A DNA stretch of 64,000 bases from Kordiimonas gwangyangensis DSM 19435 = JCM 12864. Its GTDB lineage: Bacteria > Pseudomonadota > Alphaproteobacteria > Sphingomonadales > Kordiimonadaceae. Both the position numbers and the translations under genes were made by a program. This document shows positions 26,298 through 34,749 of this stretch, one piece after another (within the stretch, counting starts at the first letter, position 1; each line of letters starts with the position of its first letter). The notes below the pieces were generated by a model that saw only the letters and a program-made list of their open reading frames with translations, was not told the origin of the DNA and did not search any database. The stretch is taken from the NCBI RefSeq assembly GCF_000375545.1, contig NZ_AQXF01000001.1, forward strand, positions 732,893 through 796,892. The letters run 5' to 3'.

Positions 26298-27059
26298 ATG
26301 ACCACAAAACGCTGGTTTCATAAGGTTGAAGGCACAAATGGCCAGTCGCTCATATGGCTGCACGGCTGGGGCATGGAGCATGCGTCGCTCCTTCGCCTCG
26401 CGAGCCTGTTCAAGACGACCCACGCTAACACACTGTATGACCAACCCGGTTTTGGCCAGACGCCACGACTTGCGGACGGCGCTGGCACGGAAGACTATGC
26501 CGATATGCTCGCGCGCGAGCTTGAGCATGTGCCGGGCGCACCGCACATCCTGATTGGTCACAGCTTTGGTGGCCGTGTTTCTGTGCAGATGGCAGCGCGG
26601 CACCCGCATCTGGTGAAAGCCATTGTGCTGATTGGCGGCGCGGGGCTGCAGCGCCGCCGTTCGCTCGCCTTCAAAATCCGCGCGCGCTGCCTTCGTCTCA
26701 TGGGCCGGACCGCGCAACTACTCGATAACCTGTTTGGTACCAAATTCCGCGACGCCTATGTGGAGCGTTTCGGCAGCGCCGACTATAAAAACGCCGGGCC
26801 GCTTCGGCCCACATTCGTGCGCGTGGTTAATGAAGACCTGTCGCTGCCCGCTAAAACCGTACGCTGCCCCGCGCTGCTGATTTACGGATCGGACGATACG
26901 GAAGCACCGCCAGAAATTGGCCGCCGCTATGAGAGCCTGATCCCCATCGCGCGTTTTGTTGAAGTCAAAGGCTTCGACCACTGGGATATTCTCGGCCGCG
27001 GTGCCTACCAATGTGAAGCTTTGATCCGGACATTCATGGATGACCTCAAGGATGAGTGA
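26298..27059 (+). CDS. alpha/beta hydrolase in a Ddl/MurF-like operon
   Basis: 253 residues, cytoplasmic. The oxyanion motif LHGWGMEH is near 21-28, the nucleophile Ser 89 lies in GHSFGG, the acid region is YGSDDTEAP and the catalytic His is in GFDHWD. All triad positions are present. The substrate is unknown; its place between two peptide-ligase-type genes suggests action on a D-amino-acid ester, amide or muropeptide precursor (inference). ATG 26298 is used; TTG 26277 is an alternative. The 3' end overlaps the next gene by eight bases. Confidence 0.85.
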   Translation: MTTKRWFHKVEGTNGQSLIWLHGWGMEHASLLRLASLFKTTHANTLYDQPGFGQTPRLADGAGTEDYADMLARELEHVPGAPHILIGHSFGGRVSVQMAARHPHLVKAIVLIGGAGLQRRRSLAFKIRARCLRLMGRTAQLLDNLFGTKFRDAYVERFGSADYKNAGPLRPTFVRVVNEDLSLPAKTVRCPALLIYGSDDTEAPPEIGRRYESLIPIARFVEVKGFDHWDILGRGAYQCEALIRTFMDDLKDE

Positions 27060-28782
27060 TTTTCTTCTCAACTTCTGGCCTGCGATAGCCTTTGCGCCGC
27101 TGGTGCTGCTGTTCGCCTATGAACGCGGCAAAACCTTCATGATGATCTTCCAGCAGGAAGAGTATGACGATGTGCGCTTCCTCGCCTGGTACAAAGCCAG
27201 CATGGCATTTGACCGCCGCGCCAGCATCTGGCTCCTCGCTGCTGTGGTTATCGGCCTCATTTCGCAAAGCACGCTGATCGGAAACCTTGGCGCTGCCGCA
27301 GGCATGGCGGCCTTCCTCATATGGCCACTGATGGCGGGTGCGTTCATTCACGGCTCCATGCTTTCGCGCGCGAACCGGTTGGCGTCCAAAAAGCCGCTTG
27401 TCATGACGCCGCGCGTCAAACGCATTCTGACCGTCTACATGGCCGGCATGGCAGCACTTTACCTGCTGGTACTGCTCATTGCTGTGCTTGCCCCCAAGGG
27501 CACACACTACGCTGTCGCTGTGGATATGGACGGCATTGGCTTCGCGAGCCTACCGTATAATTGGCAGGTTGTGCTGGCAGCCATCCTGATGCTGCCTTAC
27601 CTGCAGCTGCCGCCTTTCATGCTGGTGGTCGCCAACAAGATCCTTGAACCCGCTGAAGAGCGAGTGAAAGCGAAGTTCCGCGCGGAAGCGACTGAGAAAT
27701 TTGCCAAGCTTCAGCCCAAGGTGGTTGCCATCACCGGCTCGTTTGGCAAAACGTCGACCAAGCATATCCTCAGCCATATCCTCGGTGCCGCGGCCCCCAC
27801 GCTTGCCACACCCGGCAGTGTGAACACCGAGATGGGCATCACCCGTGTCATACGCGAACAGCTGACCGACAAACACCAGTTTTTCATTGTCGAAATGGGC
27901 GCCTATGGTCCCGGCTCCATCGCGCGCCTCTGCCGCCTGACACCACCTGACGTTGGCCTCATCACTGCTGTCGGCGCCGCGCACTATGAACGGTTCAAAA
28001 CGCTTGAGACCGTCGCGCGCGCCAAATTCGAACTGGCAGAAGCCGTATTTGAAAAAGGTGGGCAGGTTGTTGTGAACCGGGACGGCATCGCGCCGCATCT
28101 GCTGGCCGACCGGCTTGAGCATGTGCCCGGCAATTACCGCATCGTGGGTGCGGAGGGCGACGTGGTGATCACCGGTTACCGCATGACACCTTCGGGGCTT
28201 GAAGTGACCATCGATGACGCGGGCGAAAGCCATACCCTCAAGGCGCCGTTATTCGGCGACCACCAGGCTGGTAACGTAGCGCTGGCGGCGGCGAGCGCGC
28301 GGGCGCTTGGACTGCCGTGGGCTGCGATCAAAGGCGCGCTTGCGTCTGTGCCGCAAATCAAACACCGGCTTGAGGTCAGCAAATCCTCGGGCGGTCCGAC
28401 GATTATCAACGATGCCTACAACTCGAACCCTGTTGGCTTCAAGGCTGCACTTGAATGCCTTGATGTGCTGGTGAGTGAAGGCGGTCGCCGTATTCTCGTG
28501 ACCCCGGGCATGGTCGAACTGGGTGACAAACACGATGAAGAGCACGCCAACCTTGGCGCGCTTGCGGCCAAACACTGCGATATCGTGCTGGTGGTGACAT
28601 CAAACCGCATTCCAACCTTTGTGGACGCGCTCAATAAGGCCAATGACGGCAGGGTCACTGTCATGACCTATGACAAACAGGCCGACGCGGAAGAATGGGT
28701 GAAGGCGCACTGGCATGCGGGCGACGCGGTACTCTTCGAGAATAACCTGCCGGACCTTTATGAAGCGGTGATTCGCTTCTAA
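27052..28782 (+). CDS. membrane-embedded MurF-like Mur ligase
   Basis: 576 residues. The N-terminal 200 residues carry about five membrane helices (8-24, 57-75, 80-100, 125-148, 172-194), a feature absent from canonical MurF. Then comes a Mur ligase: P-loop TGSFGKTST (228-236), GAYGPGSIARLC in the central domain, HRLEV, NDAYNSNPVGFKAAL and GMVELG, the MurF-type C-terminal signatures. MurF adds D-Ala-D-Ala to UDP-MurNAc-tripeptide; here the reaction would occur at the membrane, maybe on a lipid-linked or alternative substrate. ATG 27052 overlaps the hydrolase stop, so translation is coupled. Confidence 0.85.
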   Translation: MSDFLLNFWPAIAFAPLVLLFAYERGKTFMMIFQQEEYDDVRFLAWYKASMAFDRRASIWLLAAVVIGLISQSTLIGNLGAAAGMAAFLIWPLMAGAFIHGSMLSRANRLASKKPLVMTPRVKRILTVYMAGMAALYLLVLLIAVLAPKGTHYAVAVDMDGIGFASLPYNWQVVLAAILMLPYLQLPPFMLVVANKILEPAEERVKAKFRAEATEKFAKLQPKVVAITGSFGKTSTKHILSHILGAAAPTLATPGSVNTEMGITRVIREQLTDKHQFFIVEMGAYGPGSIARLCRLTPPDVGLITAVGAAHYERFKTLETVARAKFELAEAVFEKGGQVVVNRDGIAPHLLADRLEHVPGNYRIVGAEGDVVITGYRMTPSGLEVTIDDAGESHTLKAPLFGDHQAGNVALAAASARALGLPWAAIKGALASVPQIKHRLEVSKSSGGPTIINDAYNSNPVGFKAALECLDVLVSEGGRRILVTPGMVELGDKHDEEHANLGALAAKHCDIVLVVTSNRIPTFVDALNKANDGRVTVMTYDKQADAEEWVKAHWHAGDAVLFENNLPDLYEAVIRF

Positions 28783-28794
28783 CCCCCAGCTTCT

Positions 28795-29622
28795 CTAACC
28801 TTCTGGGGTCTCGCCTGTTTTGACATCAAGCTTTTGCAGATTGGCCCGCGCCGCGTCAGCGTCCGGGCCTTCTTCTGTTTTCAGCAGCAGATCAAGCCAT
28901 GCCTTGCGTGCCTCATCCTTGCGGCCTTGCGCAAAACGAAGGTTGCCAAGTTCAAGAAGTGCGGCGATATCGCCCGGGTAGGCCTTTCGGTACTGGGCAA
29001 GTGCGGCTTCTGCGCGGTCAAGCTTACCGATACCGCGTGCGGCTGACGCGATGAGGAGGAGGATATCCTCCCGGTCTTCATCTGCCTTAAGCACAGCCTC
29101 AAGGTCCTGCAGCGCATATTCATAGTCATGGTCCGCCGCCGCTATGCGGGCGCGGTCAACCAGCAGTTCACGCTCCTGCGCGGTGCCACTTGGCACGACT
29201 GCGAGCGCCAGCTCAATCGCGTCCTCCGCACGGACAATTTCGCCGGCCAGCAGCCACGCGTTCGCGGCCTGACCATACATATCCGCGATCAGCACGCCGT
29301 CAGCCACAAGGCGCTGGTTACCGAGTACCGGCATGCCCTTGCCAACCCGAATATCTTCGGCAATGCGCATCAGGCGCACAGCGCTTTCGGCATATTCCTG
29401 CAAATGAAACAGCCCAAGCGCTTCACAGTGGCGCGCAGGCACACCGCCGCCAGCTGCCTGCCATTCAAGCGCAAGGTTGATGGCTTTATCAGGCGAGCGG
29501 TCAATCATATCGACACAGGCCCGGTAACGTTCCTCGCCGCCCTCTGCCGCGCTTACACGAAAGGGTGAAAGCATGGTGGTGGCAATCGCGAGCGAAATCA
29601 GTAATGTTGGCGTCATTCTCAT
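28795..29622 (-). CDS. secreted tetratricopeptide-repeat protein
   Basis: 275 residues. A signal peptide ends near VSAA. The rest is helical with TPR-like repeats, clearest at ALQDLEAVLKADEDREDILLLIASAARGIGKLDRAEAAL and the following repeat near the C-terminus. Function unknown; likely a periplasmic scaffold. Start ATG 29622 or 29616; no convincing ribosome site for either. It is convergent with the MurF-like gene, 12 bases apart without a clear terminator. Confidence 0.75.
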   Translation of the reverse strand: MRMTPTLLISLAIATTMLSPFRVSAAEGGEERYRACVDMIDRSPDKAINLALEWQAAGGGVPARHCEALGLFHLQEYAESAVRLMRIAEDIRVGKGMPVLGNQRLVADGVLIADMYGQAANAWLLAGEIVRAEDAIELALAVVPSGTAQERELLVDRARIAAADHDYEYALQDLEAVLKADEDREDILLLIASAARGIGKLDRAEAALAQYRKAYPGDIAALLELGNLRFAQGRKDEARKAWLDLLLKTEEGPDADAARANLQKLDVKTGETPEG

Positions 29623-29676
29623 GCGCGCAAAGTGCGCAAAAGCCGTGGCAATTTCAAGGCAGAAGACAGGGCAGTA

Positions 29677-30546
29677 GTGGCAAACGAGCATTTATTCATC
29701 TTTGGGCCCGGCTACACCGCCGGATATATCGGCCAACGCGCGCTGAGCGAGGGCTGGACCGTCAGCGCAAGTTACCGCGACGACACTAAAGTCGATGGTC
29801 TGCGCAAGGCGGGATACAATGCTGTTGCACTGGAACCGGAAGCACTGAAATCAGCGCTTTCAGACGCGACCCACATCCTGACATCTGTGGCCCCCGGGCC
29901 TGGTGGCGACCCCGTATTGCCCTTCCTGAAAAGTTGTGCAGGACAACTTAATAATCTGAAATGGTGCGGCTACCTGTCCTCCACCAATGTTTATGGCGAC
30001 CATGGCGGCGCCTGGGTTGATGAGGGCACGCCAGCTAGCCCAAACCTTGATCGTGGCATACGGCGGGTTGAGGCGGAAAACAACTGGTTGGCTTTGGCTG
30101 AAAGCCTGGGTGTGCCACTCCACATCTTCCGCCTTGCCGGCATTTATGGCCCGGGCCGCAACGCCGTGCGCACCATGCTCGATGGTCGCGGCAAGCGTAT
30201 CTACAAGGAAGGCCAGCTTTTCAGCCGCATACATGTGGCCGACATCGAGGAAACCGTATGGCGCGCCATGAACGCGGACCTGTCGTCCCGCGTCTTCAAC
30301 CTCGCCGACGACGCACCCGCAGCGCCACAGGATATTATCGAGATCGCGGCCAAACGTCTTGGCATGGAGGTGCCACCGCTGATTCCGCTCGCGGACGCGG
30401 ACCTGAGCCCCATGGCGCGCAGCTTTTATGCCGAAAGCAAACGTGTGCGGAATATGCGCATCAAGGAAGAGCTTGGTATTACGCTCAAATACCCGACATT
30501 TGAGAGCGCGCTTGAAGACCTTGTGGCGTTTGAGACCAAGACCTGA
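29677..30546 (+). CDS. NAD(P)-dependent epimerase/SDR-like protein (YeeZ type)
   Basis: 289 residues, Rossmann fold. The N-terminal glycine motif reads FGPGYTAGYIG. Later motifs are YLSSTNVYGDHGGAWVDEGTP and RLAGIYGPGRN, typical of extended SDR proteins of the YeeZ type, which often lack the full YxxxK catalytic site. Substrate unknown. Start GTG 29677 with AGGG nearby; an upstream in-frame start would overlap the divergent gene's start region. Its stop codon abuts the stop of the converging universal stress gene (TGA|TCA). Confidence 0.8.
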   Translation: MANEHLFIFGPGYTAGYIGQRALSEGWTVSASYRDDTKVDGLRKAGYNAVALEPEALKSALSDATHILTSVAPGPGGDPVLPFLKSCAGQLNNLKWCGYLSSTNVYGDHGGAWVDEGTPASPNLDRGIRRVEAENNWLALAESLGVPLHIFRLAGIYGPGRNAVRTMLDGRGKRIYKEGQLFSRIHVADIEETVWRAMNADLSSRVFNLADDAPAAPQDIIEIAAKRLGMEVPPLIPLADADLSPMARSFYAESKRVRNMRIKEELGITLKYPTFESALEDLVAFETKT

Positions 30547-31062
30547 TCAGGCCATCGCGTCGATCTGCTCGTACGTCATGTTACCGGGAATAAGGAACAG
30601 CGGGCACGGCAGGTTGCTCGCAAGCTCGTGGGTGAAATAATCCACCAGCGGGCCCGGCCCACCTTCAGAACCGACACCAAGCACAAGGCCGAACACATCC
30701 TTGCGTTCCTCAATGAACTTGCGGATTTCATCCTTCGGTTCACCTTCGAGGATAACCTTCTCAGGCTTCACGCCGCAGTATGCATGCAGCCGCTCACCCA
30801 TTTCCTTCAGAAGCTGGGTTGCGTCTTCATAGGCTTCCTCGCGCATGCGGTCAGCCACCGCCATCCAGTGCTGGAATTCGCCGGGGCGAATGCAGTGGAA
30901 AAGAATAAGCCCGCCACCGGTGATGTGCGCGGCACGTGCAGCCGCAAAGCGAATAGCCACTTGCGACTCTGGCGAGCCGTCAACGACCACCAGAAGTTTG
31001 CGCCACCGCTTGGTGACCGGACGCAAAGGCCCGTGGATTTCTTCCGTTACAGTTTCAACCAC
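30547..31062 (-). CDS. universal stress protein UspA family
   Basis: 171 residues, single Usp domain. It starts with KLLVVVDGSPESQVAIRFAAARAA and has the C-terminal ATP-binding-type segment LVLGVGSEGGPG..HELASNLPCPLFLIPG. The order G-S-E-G-G differs from the usual GxxGxxxxxxG(S/T), so nucleotide binding is uncertain. The N-terminal 20 residues are extra. The role of the family is stress tolerance; its client is unknown. Confidence 0.88.
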   Translation of the reverse strand: MVETVTEEIHGPLRPVTKRWRKLLVVVDGSPESQVAIRFAAARAAHITGGGLILFHCIRPGEFQHWMAVADRMREEAYEDATQLLKEMGERLHAYCGVKPEKVILEGEPKDEIRKFIEERKDVFGLVLGVGSEGGPGPLVDYFTHELASNLPCPLFLIPGNMTYEQIDAMA

Positions 31063-31131
31063 GATTTTCTTCCCTCTTGAGCTGTCACTCTGTCAGCATG
31101 ATGCGCCGTAGGCAAGCCTATTTGCACGCCA

Positions 31132-32154
31132 CTATTTGAGGAGAATGTTGGATACTTCACGCAGTTTCGTACGCGCCCGCAGCAGGTAAAAGCCCTGCAT
31201 CGACAGGTGGTTCGCGAGCACCCCATCAATCGCGCCATTGGCAACAATCAGAGGGTCAAGCGTGGCCGCCGCGCGCAGGCTTTTCAGAAGCTCACCATAT
31301 AGTACCGACACCTCACGACCCTCAATCACGTTGGAGAAGTCCTCGCGCAACGCTTCAAGGATGATGGTATAGGCGTAGACTTGGCCCTTGACCTGATAAA
31401 AGAGATCATCGGCGCCGAAATCCGGCAGCACACCGCCCGAATGTTCGCCAATATAGGATTCGAGCGCCGCCGAAGACGCACCAAGGTCAAGCGCGATGCG
31501 GTCGAGGGTCGCCAGCAGGTTGTCGGCGCGCCGCTCAAACACTGCATCACCGGAGGCGAGGCGCGCGTTATAGCGCTCTAACTGTTCGATTGCTTCGCGG
31601 TAATAAGCGTCAGACGGCGTTGTCGGCAGGATGGAGGTCGAGAAATCGATCACCCAGCGATCTGGCTCCTTTGAGAGGTTGCCGGACGCTTTAAGGAGGT
31701 CATCGTCTTCCGCGCTTGAGCCACGGGTGCGGCCAAGCTGGTCCCTGAGTTCAAAGGCAAAACGGCTCAGCGCGCCCATCATGCCTTTCTGGTAGTTCGG
31801 GGTGTTGTCAAGCCACCAGCCGGGCTGGAAGATGGGGTCATTTGGCGTCCAACCGTGGTCCACGGTCTCCCGCTTCACGAGATAGATGAGGTCTGTCACC
31901 GCACGCGAACCACCGGGTTTGGTCACCGTCGGCAGGTTCAGGTTGTCGTCAACCCGGTGCACAATGGGCATGCCGATGAGGATGTAGAGGATGAAAGCAA
32001 GCGGAATAGCGACCGCCACCTTGCGCCAGGTGCTGCCAGAGACAGTCACAACCCAGCCGGTGAAATAGGCCCACAGCGCCTTCAGGCCACGACCGATCAT
32101 GGCGAAAAACGCCACAAATTTTTCCTTGATCCAAAGCCAGATTTCTTGCGCCAT
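31132..32154 (-). CDS. DUF2333 family membrane protein
   Basis: 340 residues. It has a single membrane helix near residues 50-70 (VAVAIPLAFILYILIGMPIV) and a large periplasmic helical domain. Segments HRVDDN, GGSRAVTDLIYLVKRE and WTPNDPIFQPGWWLDNTPNYQKG fit DUF2333 as I recall it. Function unknown. ATG 32154 chosen because GGGAG precedes it; the ORF runs seven codons further upstream. Alone on its strand, facing a divergent small secreted protein. Confidence 0.82.
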   Translation of the reverse strand: MAQEIWLWIKEKFVAFFAMIGRGLKALWAYFTGWVVTVSGSTWRKVAVAIPLAFILYILIGMPIVHRVDDNLNLPTVTKPGGSRAVTDLIYLVKRETVDHGWTPNDPIFQPGWWLDNTPNYQKGMMGALSRFAFELRDQLGRTRGSSAEDDDLLKASGNLSKEPDRWVIDFSTSILPTTPSDAYYREAIEQLERYNARLASGDAVFERRADNLLATLDRIALDLGASSAALESYIGEHSGGVLPDFGADDLFYQVKGQVYAYTIILEALREDFSNVIEGREVSVLYGELLKSLRAAATLDPLIVANGAIDGVLANHLSMQGFYLLRARTKLREVSNILLK

Positions 32155-32328
32155 TGTCCCACTCCCTGTCCTCACGCGCGCAAATTATGGTGTGCGCCCC
32201 GCTTTCCATAATGTCGTCGTTTAGCGTGGCAAAAACAAGTGCTTGACCCCATTTCATTCATGGACAGTTAAGCCACAAGCGATCATGCTGATGGGATAAT
32301 ATCGTCAAATCCGTCCGGGACCCGTGAT

Positions 32329-32721
32329 ATGCACGCCCAAACCTTTGCCGCTTCGGCGTTTATTGCCGCCATGGTTGCCTTGCCGTCCACGGCGCAGGAA
32401 GCAGACCCATCCGAGCGTCCCTTGCCGGAGGACGCCGCCGGGCGCTGCATCATGGCCGAAGACATCAAAGCCTATCATACCATATCGGATGAACTGATCC
32501 GCTTTGAACTCAAGGACCATGACGTAATCGCAAGGCTGCGCAAGGTTTGCCCGCAGCTGCATTACCACGGCTATATCTCATACCAGCCGGTAAACGGCAT
32601 GTTATGCGCCAAGTTTGATGATGTGGTCAGCCGGTCGGGCATGCCCTGCCGAATTGACAGCTTCACTATGATCGACCATGCGCCGGGCGATGAGAAAGAC
32701 GATCCTTCGGAAAAGCCTTAG
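32329..32721 (+). CDS. small secreted protein, DUF6491-like
   Basis: 130 residues. A signal peptide ends near STAQ. Four Cys remain in the mature form (GRCI, KVCPQL, MLCAKFDD, MPCRID), enough for two disulphides. The pattern CI...I..Y...SDELIRFEL..VCP.L......Y.....LC resembles DUF6491 proteins; this is a recalled likeness. Function unknown. It ends three bases before the converging acyl-CoA ligase gene. Confidence 0.6.
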   Translation: MHAQTFAASAFIAAMVALPSTAQEADPSERPLPEDAAGRCIMAEDIKAYHTISDELIRFELKDHDVIARLRKVCPQLHYHGYISYQPVNGMLCAKFDDVVSRSGMPCRIDSFTMIDHAPGDEKDDPSEKP

Positions 32722-32724
32722 GCA

Positions 32725-34257
32725 CTAGACCGCCTCAAACTCGTCCCTGAGCGCCCGTTTCAGCACTTTGCCAGTAGAGTTCCGCGGCAACGCTTCCAGT
32801 ATATGCACCGCCCGCGGCATCTTGTATCCCGCGAGGTCGGCCTCGGCATGGGCTATCAGATCATCCGCCGTTGCAGTCTGGCCCGCGCGCAAAACTACCG
32901 CCGCCTGCACCTGCTCACCCCACACATCATGCGCCACACCAAAGACAGAAACCTCCGCCACCGCCGGGTGGCGAGCAAAAACCGCCTCCACCTCGCTCGG
33001 GAACACGTTTTCGCCGCCGGTGATGATCATGTCCTTGATGCGATCCTTGAGATAGAGGTAGCCATCCTGGTCGAGATAACCGCCGTCACCGGTCACATAC
33101 CAGCCATCCCTCAGCACTTCGGCGCTGGCTTCATCGTTGCGCCAATATTCGTTCATCACGCTGGGTGTCTTGATCCAGACTTCACCAAACTCGCCGATGG
33201 GAAGCGCATTACCGTCCCGGTCGCGGATGCTCAGTTCCACATTGTGGAACGCGCGGCCCACACTGGCGCGCCGATATTCATGGGCGGCCCCATGATCCTC
33301 CGGTGGCAACGCAGTTGCGTAACCGCACGTTTCCGTCATGCCATATAGCTGCACAAAACCAGCATCCGGGAATGCCGCCATGGAGGCCTTGAGAAGCGGC
33401 GCTGGCATGGGAGAAGCCCCGTAGGACAGGTATTTGAGCGAGGAAAGGTCGGTGCTGGCAAGGCTTGGCTCCTTCAGGAGGAAGGCCAGCATGGCGGGCA
33501 CAAAGATGGTGCGGGTAATGCGCTTTTCCGCAATGGTGCTGATCACCTCAGCCGGAATAAAGTCGCGCAGCACAACTATTGTCATGCCGTAATAAAGCCC
33601 GATCAGGGCCCAGCCACAGCCCGCGATATGGAAAAGCGGTGTGGGGACCATCTGCACATCTTCTGCATGCCATGCGTTCCAGGGGCCGTCCACCTCCGGC
33701 GTTTCACGTGAAGCGAGGATCGCCTGCTGCGACACTGCCACCCCCTTGGCGCGGCCCGTGGTGCCGCTGGTATACATCATCAGCGCCGGCGCGCCGGGGT
33801 CAATGTCGCCGTAATTGGCAGCAGGCACATCAGCGTCACGCCAGGCAGCATACGTGCCTGCTTCATCAAGGCAAACGAGGGGTACGGCTTTGTGCTTGGT
33901 GCTCTCCACACCCGCCACAAACGCCTGATCCGCGAAAATAATGCCGGGGGCGCTGTCATCCAACTGATCAGCGATTTCGCGCGCGGTCAGGCGCCAATTG
34001 AGGCTGACAAAACAAAGCCCAAGCCGGGTTGAGGCATAGAGAAGTTCGAAAAAAGCGATACTCGACCGGCCAAGGTAAACGACACGGTCACCGGCCCTCA
34101 GCCCCACACCCTGCAGCACTGCCGCCGCTTTGTGGCTGTTTGCCGCGAGTGCGCCGTAGGTGACTGTGTCCCCGCCGCAATCAATCGCCACTTTGCTTTG
34201 GAATTCGCGTGCATGACTGTCGAGATATTCGTGAAACAACCGATACGGTATCGCCAT
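32725..34257 (-). CDS. class I adenylate-forming acyl-CoA ligase
   Basis: 510 residues. It activates a carboxylic acid to acyl-AMP and then acyl-CoA. The P-loop MMYTSGTTGRAKGV is near residue 165, with QLYGMTETCG, YVTGDGGYLDQDGYLYLKDR (Asp and Arg of the hinge) and a C-terminal NSTGKVLKRALR with the catalytic Lys. Substrate cannot be read reliably; medium- or long-chain fatty acid is most likely. ATG 34257 with GGAG nine bases upstream. Monocistronic. It contains a parS-like sequence at 33701-33714. Confidence 0.9.
   Translation of the reverse strand: MAIPYRLFHEYLDSHAREFQSKVAIDCGGDTVTYGALAANSHKAAAVLQGVGLRAGDRVVYLGRSSIAFFELLYASTRLGLCFVSLNWRLTAREIADQLDDSAPGIIFADQAFVAGVESTKHKAVPLVCLDEAGTYAAWRDADVPAANYGDIDPGAPALMMYTSGTTGRAKGVAVSQQAILASRETPEVDGPWNAWHAEDVQMVPTPLFHIAGCGWALIGLYYGMTIVVLRDFIPAEVISTIAEKRITRTIFVPAMLAFLLKEPSLASTDLSSLKYLSYGASPMPAPLLKASMAAFPDAGFVQLYGMTETCGYATALPPEDHGAAHEYRRASVGRAFHNVELSIRDRDGNALPIGEFGEVWIKTPSVMNEYWRNDEASAEVLRDGWYVTGDGGYLDQDGYLYLKDRIKDMIITGGENVFPSEVEAVFARHPAVAEVSVFGVAHDVWGEQVQAAVVLRAGQTATADDLIAHAEADLAGYKMPRAVHILEALPRNSTGKVLKRALRDEFEAV
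33701..33714. other. parS-like ParB site inside the acyl-CoA ligase gene
   Basis: GTTTCACGTGAAGC matches the conserved ParB-binding core GTTTCACGTGAAAC at 13 of 14 positions. It is inside a coding sequence, which is common for parS. parB itself is encoded 29 kb to the right. Real function not tested. Confidence 0.5.
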
Positions 34258-34364
34258 ATATATACTCTCCCCTTGAATATAGGAGATTAGCGCGAGAGAC
34301 CTTAGCGGCAAGCAATATCGGATAGCCCTTGCACGCCCGAGCGCAAGCGCCTAGAGAATAGGCC

Positions 34365-34733
34365 ATGTCCAGCATGATCTACAAAATCCTGCGTCCGCAT
34401 GAATGGGCGGAAGCGCTTGAAAGCAAAAGCTTCGCCGGTGCGCCGGTGGACGTGGCCGACGGCTATGTGCATTTCTCCACCAAGGATCAGGTTTGCGAAA
34501 CAGCGGAAAAACATTTCACCGACGCGGATAAAATCCACCTGCTTGGCTTTGACGCCGAGGACTTTGGCGACGATCTGAAGTGGGAAAAGTCGCGTGGTGG
34601 TGCCCTGTTCCCGCACCTCTATGCACCGCTTGATGTGTCACGCGCGCGGGAACGTTTCTCGCTGTCGCGCCGCATTGATGGCAGCTTCGATTTCCGCTTC
34701 ATATTTGACGACAAGAAACCAAAGAAGAAATAA
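34365..34733 (+). CDS. DUF952 family protein
   Basis: 122 residues. DUF952 pattern: MIYKILRPHEWAEAL at the start, ADGYVHFSTKDQVCETAEKHF in the middle, and GALFPHLYAPLDV. Function unknown, cytoplasmic. A Lys-rich tail ends the protein. pyrD follows after 16 bases on the same strand, so the two are probably co-transcribed. Confidence 0.85.
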   Translation: MSSMIYKILRPHEWAEALESKSFAGAPVDVADGYVHFSTKDQVCETAEKHFTDADKIHLLGFDAEDFGDDLKWEKSRGGALFPHLYAPLDVSRARERFSLSRRIDGSFDFRFIFDDKKPKKK

Positions 34734-34749
34734 CGAAAGACCGGGCGCG

